NCBI GenBank assembly: GCA_963768945.1
Contig: CAVYJW010000003.1
Span: 1,550,001 to 1,614,000, forward strand
Direction of reading: 5' to 3'
Source: RYN-230 sp963768945
GTDB lineage: Bacteria > Actinomycetota > Actinomycetes > Streptosporangiales > Streptosporangiaceae
DNA: 64,000 nt
Below the pieces are notes generated by a model that did not search any database, had not been told where the DNA came from, and saw only the letters and a list, made by a program, of their open reading frames with translations. The position numbers and the translations under genes are program-made. Positions 36,235-43,542 of this stretch are shown one piece after another. Every line of letters starts with the position of its first letter. Within the stretch, counting starts at the first letter, position 1.

Positions 36235-36672
36235 GTGAGCAGGTCACCGCCTTAGCGATCCAGGGCTTGGAGCCCTCGACCAAGACAGCGGGGCCTGCTT
36301 GCCAGATCCATGCCTGATAGGGACAGAGCGCGTGGATGCTCAAGCGCAGACTGGCAGGGGCTGGTGGCGGCGGCGGCTGGTGCCGGGTGATCCGTACCGT
36401 AGACCGGGGGACTTGATCCTCATGACGAGATCCGGGCTCTGGCATCAGCCGCTGTCACTGTGATCGAGTGCGACACGCGGGCCGCCTGCCAGGGATCGGG
36501 TGCGCGGGCAGGCAGGGTGGTCGTGGCCTTTGCCACCCGCAGGATGGACCCCTCACGCTGACGGGAGCCTTCGAGCTCTGGCCAGGACCGGGGCCCTGCG
36601 GGCTGCTGGGGTCACGAACGGCTAATCGGATGGCGGGCCGTGAGCCCTTCCATTAGGGAGCGTGCGTGACCT
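36235..36672 (+). ncRNA. Predicted IS110 bridge RNA with target-binding and donor-binding loops
   Basis: Loop 1 (36239-36298): outer stems GCAGG/CCTGC and CCGC/GCGG, inner hairpin AGGGCT-TGG-AGCCCT. The 5' side of the internal loop (36251-36261) equals the left flank 36214-36224 at 10 of 11 bases. The 3' side CGACCAAGACA (36277-36287) is exactly complementary to 37984-37994, spanning core and right flank. Loop 2 (36610-36671): outer stem GGTCACG/CGTGACC, inner hairpin GGGC-CGTGA-GCCC. The 5' side ATCGGATG (36625-36632) equals the right end at 37978-37985, and the 3' side CCATTAGG (36650-36657) is complementary to 36223-36230. Order and polarity match the bridge RNA known from IS621. Exact RNA ends are inferred. 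Confidence 0.78.
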
Positions 36673-36724
36673 GCACGGCTTAGCGCCAGCACACCAAGGA
36701 CATCAACCGGGGGGAATGAAGATC

Positions 36725-37966
36725 ATGGACGTGTTCTGCGGCATCGACTGGGCCGAAGACCACCACGACATCGCTTTAACGGACCGGGACGGGCAGCTGC
36801 TGGCCCGCCGGCGCATCAGCGACGACGCCGCCGGGCTCGCCGCGCTGCTGGCCTTGCTCGCCGAGCACGGCGACAGCGCCGCTGACCCGGTCCCGGTGGC
36901 GATCGAGACACCACGCGGCCTGCTGACTGCCTGCTTGCGCGCCACCGGGCGCGGCGTCTATCCCATCAACCCGATGGCCGTGGCCCGCTACCGGGACCGG
37001 CACTCCATCGCGGGCCGCAAATCCGACCACGGCGACGCGGTCGTGCTCGCAGGCATCCTGCGCACTGACATGCACGCGCACCGGCCGCTGCCGGCCGACT
37101 CCGAGCTGGCCCAGGCTATCGCGGTGCTGGCCCGCGCCCAGCAGGACGCCGTCTGGGACCGCACCTGCGCGCACAACAAGCTCCGCTCGCACCTGCGCGA
37201 GTACTTCCCCGGCTTCCTCGCCGCCTTCGCCGAGGCCCGCAGCGGCATCATGCGCCCCGAAGCCCGCACCATCCTGGCCGCCGCCCCGGACCCGGCTGCC
37301 GCCGCCAGGCTCACCCTGGCCCAGCTGCGGGCGCTGCTGCGCAAGGCCGGGCGTTCCCGCGGCATCGACGGCGAGGCCGCCCGGCTGCGCGAGGCGTTCC
37401 GCGCCGTGCAGATGCGCCAGCCGCCATTGGTGGAGGAGGCGATGGGCCGCCAGGCCCAGGCCCTGCTGCGTCATCTGGACGCTGCCTGCGCCAGCGCCGT
37501 GGACCTTGAGCAGGCTGCCGTGTCGTCTTTTAACCAGCACCCGGACGCCGGGATCATCACCAGCTTCCCAGGGCTCGGCCCGCTCACCGGCGCCCGGGTG
37601 CTCGCCGAGACCGGCGATGACCGGTCCCGCTTCGCCGACGCCAGGGGCCTTAAGGCCTACGCCGGAGCCGCCCCTGTTACCCGCGCCAGCGGCAAAACCC
37701 TCGCCGTCCTGCACCGGCGTGTCAAGAACCAGCGCCTCGCCGCCGCCGGCTACATCTGGGCGTTCTCCGCCCTCACCGCCTCACCCGGCGCCCGCGCCCA
37801 CTATGACCGCCGCAAGACTGCCGGTGACCGGCACGCCGCCGCCCAGCGCAACCTCTTCGGGCGCCTCCTCGGCTGCCTCCACCACTGCCTGGCCACCGGC
37901 CAGCACTACGACGAGCGCACCGCCTTCCCGGCACCATCCGAGGTGACACGCAGCGAAGCTGCTTGA
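36725..37966 (+). CDS. IS110 family transposase (DEDD recombinase)
   Basis: 413 residues. The N-terminal RuvC-like domain supplies Asp8 (CGIDWAED), Glu61 (VAIETPRGLL) and Asp101/Asp104 (KSDHGDAVVLA). The C-terminal Tnp domain has SFPGLGPLTGARVLAETGD and YAGAAPVTRASGK with the likely catalytic Ser322. It recombines element circle and target using a bridge RNA. ATG 36725 suits the GGGGGA at 36709-36714 better than ATG 36716. The TTGACG covering its stop codon is the -35 half of a junction promoter. The gene looks intact and potentially active. Confidence 0.93.
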   Translation: MDVFCGIDWAEDHHDIALTDRDGQLLARRRISDDAAGLAALLALLAEHGDSAADPVPVAIETPRGLLTACLRATGRGVYPINPMAVARYRDRHSIAGRKSDHGDAVVLAGILRTDMHAHRPLPADSELAQAIAVLARAQQDAVWDRTCAHNKLRSHLREYFPGFLAAFAEARSGIMRPEARTILAAAPDPAAAARLTLAQLRALLRKAGRSRGIDGEAARLREAFRAVQMRQPPLVEEAMGRQAQALLRHLDAACASAVDLEQAAVSSFNQHPDAGIITSFPGLGPLTGARVLAETGDDRSRFADARGLKAYAGAAPVTRASGKTLAVLHRRVKNQRLAAAGYIWAFSALTASPGARAHYDRRKTAGDRHAAAQRNLFGRLLGCLHHCLATGQHYDERTAFPAPSEVTRSEAA

Positions 37967-37988
37967 CGACTAAACGCATCGGATGTCT
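37963..37988 (+). promoter_or_regulatory. Right-end half of a junction promoter
   Basis: TTGACG at 37963-37968 is followed by 17 bases and then TCT at 37986-37988. On circularisation the next bases are AAT from the left end (36226-36228), completing TCTAAT. The result, -35 TTGACG, 17-base spacer, -10 TCTAAT, matches the sigma70 consensus at 5 of 6 positions in each box and would start transcription near 36235, just before the first bridge-RNA stem. Confidence 0.72.
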
Positions 37989-38022
37989 TGGTCGCTAGGA
38001 AGTGGAGGTTTGTGTCAAGTTT

Positions 38023-39643
38023 TCACGCAGCTGAGCTGAGCCGGGCGCAGGTTATGTAGCTGCTGATGTGCTGGTCGATGGTGCGCAGGGCGGCGCGGAG
38101 TTCGGGTGGTGCCTGGGTCTGGTCGGCGGCGAGGAGGGGGCGCAGCAGCCGGTTGTGCAGCTTGGTGTAGAAGACAGCGACCTTGATCCCGTCAGGGGTC
38201 AGGACGTAGTGGTTGGTGTGCTCGATCCGGCGGATGAGCCCGGTGAGACGAGCCGGCGCAGGTCGTAGGTCATCTGGCCGAGGGCTGTAGGGGGCGTGCA
38301 GCAATCCGGTCATCGAGGCGCGCAGGCTCTTGTTGGTGATGCCGGTCGCGGCGAGCAGGGTGGTGCACAGGGCGCCGGCCAGGGCCATGACCCGAGGATC
38401 GCCGAATCTGAGAGCCGGGGTCCTCCGCCCGTCCGCATCAGCGGAGGGGTGCGCGATCCGCTCAAAGGCTGGGCTCGCGAGGACGGTGCCCTGGCCGGCA
38501 CATTCAGCTTCCAGTATGCGGCGGTTGCAGGCACGCGCCCTGTCCTGGAGTTCGGCCAGGTTGGGCAGCCGGGCATTGCAGCGCGAGGTCGCGGGGGGCG
38601 TTGATGACAGTCTCGATCCGCATCGCCCGGCCGTCTTTGAGGTACTGCTTGACCCGCGAATGCTTGTAGAAGACGTTGAGCACGACACCGCCCGTGTCCG
38701 GGCCGACCGCAGGGCGGTCGATGGCAGTGCGGAAGACACCGGGGGTGTCACGGCGGATGTGGCGCTTGAAGATGATCTCGACGTTGGCGGGCCGGCCGAT
38801 GTCGAGGTTGTCAGCGATCAGCGCCTCGAAGAACGCCCGGGCCCGGCGAGGCGCATCCAGCACCAGGGTGCGGGAGACCTCGACCTGGCGCATGGAGATC
38901 TCCCACCAGTACCCGGCCCGCTGGTCGGCAGGGCCGAAGGGCAGCGGGAGGCAGTGCAGCCACCGCTGGGCGAACACCTCGATGGTGCCCGGCTGCAGCC
39001 GGTCGCAGATCTCCTGCAGTGCACCGGGGTCCTCGCAGGAGGCGAATCCATTCGATAGTTCGGTGAAGGCAATCCCGGCTCTGGCCGCCTGCCGCTTGGC
39101 CCACTCGTGGCCGTTGACCCAGATCTTGGCGGGATAGGGGAAGTAGGCGCAGACCTTGATGAACACCGGGCCGAAATCCAGCGTCCCACAGGTAGAAGTA
39201 GTAGCAGGTCACCCGCCGGTCAGTCTTGGCGAAGGTGAACTGCGGCGCCGCTGTGCGTCTCCCGCCGGTACGCGGTCCAGACCCGCTGGAACTCCTGCGC
39301 CACCCCGATCGCCGCCACCCGTGAGCGGCCGGTCAGCGGCTGCCCGCTTCAAGTACGGGGCCATCACATCGGCCTTGCGGTCGTCCCTGGCGAATCTGAC
39401 CCAGGGGATGTCATTGGCCTCGGCGAAGGAGGCCACCGCCGCGGCGGAACCGCTGGCCCATCTTGTCGAAGATCGCCGGGGAGGGAATCGGCAGGCCCAG
39501 GTGCTGGGTCATGAACGCGACCACCTGCCCGCTGGATTGCAGGATGGGCACGTAGGCGTTGAGGTAGATCCGGTCCAGGCACTCGATGTCCAGCTGCACA
39601 TGCCCGCCGAGGACCTCTTCACCGTCACCACACGTGCGCCCAT
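38023..39643 (-). pseudogene. Broken gene of unrecognised family, about 530 codons
   Basis: From ATG 39643 (GGAGG 7 bases upstream) the pieces run collinearly in shifting frames: VQLDIECLDRIYLNAYVPIL, VASFAEANDIPWVRFARDD, AIGVAQEFQRVWTAYRRETH, CYYFYLWDA, FIKVCAYFPYPAKIWVNGHE, WLHCLPLPFGPADQRAGYWW, NARLPNLAELQDRAR, ITNKSLRASMTGLLHAPYSP, TGLIRRIEHTNHYVLTPDGI, and the end HISSYITCARLSSAA. I count about eight indels, mostly +1. The C-terminal part resembles a winged-helix segment, but I do not recognise the family. Codon bias is preserved in every piece, so it was functional recently or the sequence is in error. Confidence 0.65.
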
Positions 39644-39746
39644 GACACCCCTCCGCAACCACCCCTATGCAAGACGAGGATGAACCAAGGCACGCGACTG
39701 ACCAGCGCAACCACGGGTAGACGGTCGAGGCGGAGCTCATGGTAAG

Positions 39747-40436
39747 TCAGCCAAGGGCGAGCCGCCCGGCCCCGATGGTCTGGATGAGCCGGGTCTCCGC
39801 CGGTATCAGCGGGCGGCGGCCGGTGAGCGCGGCGATCAGGGTTACCCGGTCCCAGCCGGTTCCCTCGCGCAGCGCAGCCGCGGCCGCGGCCGGCAGCAGG
39901 ACTTCCTCGGTGACGTCCGCGGCCTCGCTGGTCATCCATGGCTCGTGCGCCAGGGCCGCGGCCAGGTCCAGGCCGTGCACGGCGAGTTCCAGGACCCGTG
40001 TGCGCAGGAACTCCGTGAGCAGCATCAAGTCGCCGTGGCGGGTCTGCACCACCCGCCCCGGTGGCGCGGCCCGCAGCGCCGCCCAGGCCTGCTGCCGGGC
40101 CTCGCCGAAGTCGCGGGCCCATGCCCGCGCGCCGGACAGGGCGGCCGCCCCGCGCTGCGCGGACTCGATCCGGTCGGCGTTCGTGGCAGCGGAGAACCGC
40201 GGATCGGCCCGGTAGTAGCCCGCCGCGGGCACCAGCGCCGCCCCGGCTGGCTCTGGCGGGGCGAGCATGCCGGGCAGCCGCCGCATCGTCATCGCGACGT
40301 GGCAGACCAGCTCCGCCACGGTCCAGGGATCACACGGAGTAGGGCGGGCAAAGGCTGCGTCGTCGAGGCTGCCGACAACCTCCGACAGCCGGCGCGACTC
40401 GCCGCCGAACGCATCAAGGATGATTTCCGGCACCAT
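39747..40436 (-). CDS. Maleylpyruvate isomerase / DinB-like family protein (mycothiol-dependent type)
   Basis: 229 residues of the MDMPI N-terminal fold. Typical phrases are DAAFARPTPCDPWTVAELVCHVAMTMRRLPGML (first metal His in CHV), the middle helix, and LRTRVLELAVHGLDLAAALAHEPWMTSEAADV (His in VHGLDLA). Family members are metal-dependent and use mycothiol. One of three such paralogues in this window (also 10463-11212 and 58551-59400). Specific reaction unknown. Confidence 0.8.
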   Translation of the reverse strand: MVPEIILDAFGGESRRLSEVVGSLDDAAFARPTPCDPWTVAELVCHVAMTMRRLPGMLAPPEPAGAALVPAAGYYRADPRFSAATNADRIESAQRGAAALSGARAWARDFGEARQQAWAALRAAPPGRVVQTRHGDLMLLTEFLRTRVLELAVHGLDLAAALAHEPWMTSEAADVTEEVLLPAAAAAALREGTGWDRVTLIAALTGRRPLIPAETRLIQTIGAGRLALG

Positions 40437-40524
40437 GACAGGCAGCCTAGGCAGCGGGCGGAACGAAATCGCCGTTCACCCGACCTCCAACAGATCCGCC
40501 CCGCTGGCTCATATCCTGTCCAGC

Positions 40525-41487
40525 ATGCACCGCCACGCGTGGATGGCCGCCGCGTCCTGCTGCCTGGCAGCCAGCCTCAGCCTCGCCGGATGCAGCATGT
40601 TCACTCCGGCCAGCCAGCACACCGCCGCGCAGTCCGCTGCCACCAGCCGGTCTCCATCCCCGGGCCCGAGCCCTAGTCCCACCCCGACGGTCTGTGCCAA
40701 AGTCGCGCCCGGATTCCCGTGCATCATGCGGGACCGCATCCGCCAGGTACGGCGCTCCCTCCGGCGCCTGCCCGGCTCCATCGGCATCGTCATCCACGAC
40801 CGGGCCACTGGCGCCACCTGGGCCAACGCCAACGCCGACGTCCAGTACCCGGCCGCCTCCACCATCAAGCTGGCCATGATGACCGACCTGCTGCTCCGCA
40901 ACCGCGCCGGCAGCATCCATCTCACCCCCGCCGACCGCAGGGTCATGTACGGCGCGCTCTACACCAGCAACGATAACGACGCCGACGATCTATGGGACCG
41001 CTACGAAGACGCCAGCTTCATCAGCCGCATCCGCGGCTTCGGCATGGCCAGCACCAACTTCACCACATCGGCGTACTGGGGCTACATAGACACGACCCCG
41101 CAAGACCTCGACAACCTGGTCAACTACGTCCTCACCCGGACACCCCCCGGCGTCCGCGGCTACCTGGTCTACCGGCTTCAGCACGTCAGCGCCATCGACC
41201 AGCAGTGGGGGGTCTGGGGCGCAGGACCGCAAAACCACCCCGGCAACAAAGACGGCTGGGAGCAAGACCCCGGCCCCTCGCACGGCATCTGGATCACCAA
41301 CACCGTCGGATTCGCTGGCCCGCACCAGCAGTACACCCTCGCCATCATGTACAACCTGCAGAGCTACGGCGAAGACGGCAACACCGGCTTCAGGTACGGC
41401 ACGAACGAACTCACCCAGATCGCCGCCACTCTTTTCCAGGGCCACCACACGACCGCCCCCCATCCGCAACCCTCCGCCGTCCCCTGA
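40525..41487 (+). CDS. Serine hydrolase lipoprotein, class A beta-lactamase-like
   Basis: 320 residues. The lipobox is ASLSLAGC (Cys23), followed by a Ser/Pro-rich linker. The penicillin-binding fold begins PGSIGIVIHDRATGATWANANADVQYPAASTIKLAMM, with the SxxK nucleophile motif STIK. An LYTSNDNDADDLWDR segment occupies the place of the SxN motif (SND). A clear KTG triad is not seen; NKDGWEQDPG may stand in its place. It is therefore a secreted beta-lactamase-fold enzyme of uncertain activity rather than a proven resistance enzyme. ATG 40525 chosen from the signal peptide. Confidence 0.78.
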   Translation: MHRHAWMAAASCCLAASLSLAGCSMFTPASQHTAAQSAATSRSPSPGPSPSPTPTVCAKVAPGFPCIMRDRIRQVRRSLRRLPGSIGIVIHDRATGATWANANADVQYPAASTIKLAMMTDLLLRNRAGSIHLTPADRRVMYGALYTSNDNDADDLWDRYEDASFISRIRGFGMASTNFTTSAYWGYIDTTPQDLDNLVNYVLTRTPPGVRGYLVYRLQHVSAIDQQWGVWGAGPQNHPGNKDGWEQDPGPSHGIWITNTVGFAGPHQQYTLAIMYNLQSYGEDGNTGFRYGTNELTQIAATLFQGHHTTAPHPQPSAVP

Positions 41488-41635
41488 TGGCCACGGCCTG
41501 GCGGGTCCGCATGGCCCTGCTCCCCGACGGGGGCCCGGTGGAGGCGGGAATCACCGGAACGGGCGGGGAATCCTCCGGGACGGCGCCCGATCCTGGGACC
41601 ACCCGGACGGGCCAGTGCGGCAGTAAGGTTCCGGG

Positions 41636-42865
41636 GTGCGGGTTCTCCTCAGCGACGGATCCGGCCTCACCGCCCGGCAGACCGCGGGCCAGCTGGCTGA
41701 CGCTGGCCACCGCGTGGAGGTGCTCTCGCCCGATCCGCTGTGCCTGGCCCGGTTCACCCGCCGGGTGCACCGGGTCTGGGGTGTTCCCGCTTACGGCGCC
41801 GATCCGCTGCGCTGGCTGGACGCCGCGCTGCGGATATACCGGGACGCGGCCATGGACGTGCTGTTTCCCACCCAGGAACAGGTGGCAGTGCTGTCCGCCT
41901 GCCCCAGCCCGCTCCGCGACGCGGGCGTGCGTACCGCCGCCCCCCCGTTCGCGGCGCTGGCCCAGGTGCAAGACAAGATCTCCGCGAACGGCACGCTCGC
42001 GGCCCTGGGGTTGCCCCAGCCGGAGGGGACGGTCCTGGCCACGCCGGACGAGGTCACGGGCTGGGACCGGTTCCCGGTGTTCATGAAGCTGCCGATCGCG
42101 ACCGCGTCCACCGGGGTGCTCCGCATCACCGGGCGCCAGCAGCTCAGCGGGTTCGCGGCCGGGGCCGAGGCGGCCGGCGCCTTCGCCGACGGCGGCATCC
42201 TGGCCCAGCTGCCGGCGGACGGGCCGCTGGTGATGGCGCAGGCCGTATTCGCAGCCGGGGAACTCGTCGCCTCCCACACCTGCCTGCGGGTAGCGGAGGG
42301 AGCGGGCGGCGGGGCCAGCCACAAGCGCAGCGCGGACCTGCCCGCTGTCCGTGAGCACCTGGAGCGGCTCGGCCAGCGGCTGGCATGGCACGGGGCCTTG
42401 TCCGCCGATGCGATCCTCACCCGGGACGGCCCCCGCTACATCGACATCAACCCGCGCCTGGTCGAGCCGGGCAACGCGCGCCGGGCCGGAGTCGACCTGG
42501 TCATGCCGATGCTCGAACTGGCGGCGGGCGGCACGCCGCCGGCCCAGCCGCCCGGCCGCGCCGGGGTGGCCACCCATCAGCTGCTGATCGCCGTCCTCGG
42601 CGCAGCCCAGCAGGCCGGCAGGCGGGGGCCGGTCCTCGCTGAACTGCTGGCCGCGGCCCGGCGCCGGGGAGCGTACCGCGACAGCACCGAGGAGCTGACC
42701 CCGCTCCGCGGTGACCTGCGGGCCGTCACCCCGCTCGCCCTGGCGGGAGTGGCGACCGTGATCCGGCCCGCCAGCTGGCACTGGTTCGTCGCGGACAGCG
42801 TGCGGAACTACGCGCTGGCCCCGGCGGGCTGGCGCCAGCTACTGGCCACGCGGGAACCGGGCTAG
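41636..42865 (+). CDS. ATP-grasp domain protein
   Basis: 409 residues. The N-terminal Rossmann-like preATP-grasp domain (MRVLLSDGSGLTARQTAGQLADAGHRVEVLSPDP) precedes the ATP-grasp segments VQDKISANGTLAALGLPQPEG, FPVFMKLPIATASTGV (the lysine and small-residue loop) and the metal-binding ILTRDGPRYIDINPRLVEPGN (D..N.R pattern). Related enzymes ligate a carboxylate to an amine. It starts at GTG 41636, about 150 bases after the serine hydrolase gene on the same strand. Substrates unknown. Confidence 0.82.
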   Translation: MRVLLSDGSGLTARQTAGQLADAGHRVEVLSPDPLCLARFTRRVHRVWGVPAYGADPLRWLDAALRIYRDAAMDVLFPTQEQVAVLSACPSPLRDAGVRTAAPPFAALAQVQDKISANGTLAALGLPQPEGTVLATPDEVTGWDRFPVFMKLPIATASTGVLRITGRQQLSGFAAGAEAAGAFADGGILAQLPADGPLVMAQAVFAAGELVASHTCLRVAEGAGGGASHKRSADLPAVREHLERLGQRLAWHGALSADAILTRDGPRYIDINPRLVEPGNARRAGVDLVMPMLELAAGGTPPAQPPGRAGVATHQLLIAVLGAAQQAGRRGPVLAELLAAARRRGAYRDSTEELTPLRGDLRAVTPLALAGVATVIRPASWHWFVADSVRNYALAPAGWRQLLATREPG

Positions 42866-42974
42866 CCCGTCTGCGGGGTCCCTCATACATGGCGGCGTGC
42901 CATCACCGAACTCGGCGCGGACTGCCCCTGGCCGTAGCCATAGGAGTCCTGGGCCAGCTCGGCGGGCAGCCCGG

Positions 42975-43538
42975 CTACCCGTGCTGCGGGTGATCGCCGC
43001 CGGGTGACGCGTGCTCGCCCTCGTCCGGCTGGCTGGCTTCCGGTCCCGGGTCGCTGGCCAGCAGGTCGCGGCACTTCTGGATGCGGGCGTCCAGGTCGGC
43101 CAGGAAGCCCTGGAGCGCGGCCCGCTTGGCCTCGACGGTGTCCCGCAGGCTTTCCTGCAGGGTCAGGCACTCCCGGGCCAGCCTGCGGCGTTCGTCGTCG
43201 CTGGTGCGCTCGTCGTGGTAGCTGAGGCGGATCTCCGCCAGCCGGTCCTCGTTGCGCAGCACGACCGCGATCTCGTCCAGGTTGAGGCCGAGCAGGGTCT
43301 GCAGCTCGCGGATGCGGGCCACCCGGGCCAGGTCCTCCTCGGAGTAGCGGCGCAGCCCGCCCGGCGTGGTGCAGGCCGGGACGAGGAGGCCCAGCTGCTG
43401 GTAGTAGCGCAGCGCCCGCTCGGACACGGCGGCCCGGGCTGCCGCGGCGCCGATGCCGAGGAGGGGCTCAGCCGCCGCCGGAGGCGATCCGGCGCCGGGG
43501 GCGGTGCCTGCGGCGTCACGCTGCGCGGTCGTGGCCAT
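42975..43538 (-). CDS. MerR family transcriptional regulator
   Basis: 187 residues. A short Ala/Gly-rich extension (1-28) precedes the MerR winged helix (AAARAAVSERALRYYQQLGLLVPACTTPGGLRRYSEEDLARV), then an effector/dimerisation coiled coil (VEAKRAALQGFLADLDARIQ). Its ATG lies 4 bases after the stop of the MFS exporter gene upstream, so the pair is one operon. The regulator probably controls it through the dyad at 45556-45569. Confidence 0.88.
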   Translation of the reverse strand: MATTAQRDAAGTAPGAGSPPAAAEPLLGIGAAAARAAVSERALRYYQQLGLLVPACTTPGGLRRYSEEDLARVARIRELQTLLGLNLDEIAVVLRNEDRLAEIRLSYHDERTSDDERRRLARECLTLQESLRDTVEAKRAALQGFLADLDARIQKCRDLLASDPGPEASQPDEGEHASPGGDHPQHG

Positions 43539-43542
43539 CAGG

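Larger units (their letters stand above)
36226..37988 (+). mobile_element. IS110-family insertion element, ends defined by guide matches and core CT
   Basis: About 1763 bases. The left end starts AATGGGCATG at 36226 after core CT (36224-36225), and the right end finishes CATCGGATGT plus core CT (37987-37988). There are no terminal inverted repeats, as usual for IS110. Boundaries were set from four complementary or identical matches between the left non-coding end and flanks or ends (see the bridge RNA entry). The reconstructed empty site has left half CCTAGCGATC, core CT, and right half TGGTCGCTAGG. Its arms CCTAGCGA and TCGCTAGG are perfectly symmetrical, so the target is a dyad between convergent genes. 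Confidence 0.82.

Noticed and set aside
36468..36656. 62-codon frame in the IS110 left end
   Set aside because: It overlaps the predicted bridge RNA, has no ribosome-binding site and ends inside the donor loop; structural RNA explains the sequence better.
40267..40524. N-terminal extension of the serine hydrolase gene to 40267
   Set aside because: It overlaps the leftward DinB-like gene, and the signal peptide with lipobox begins at 40525.
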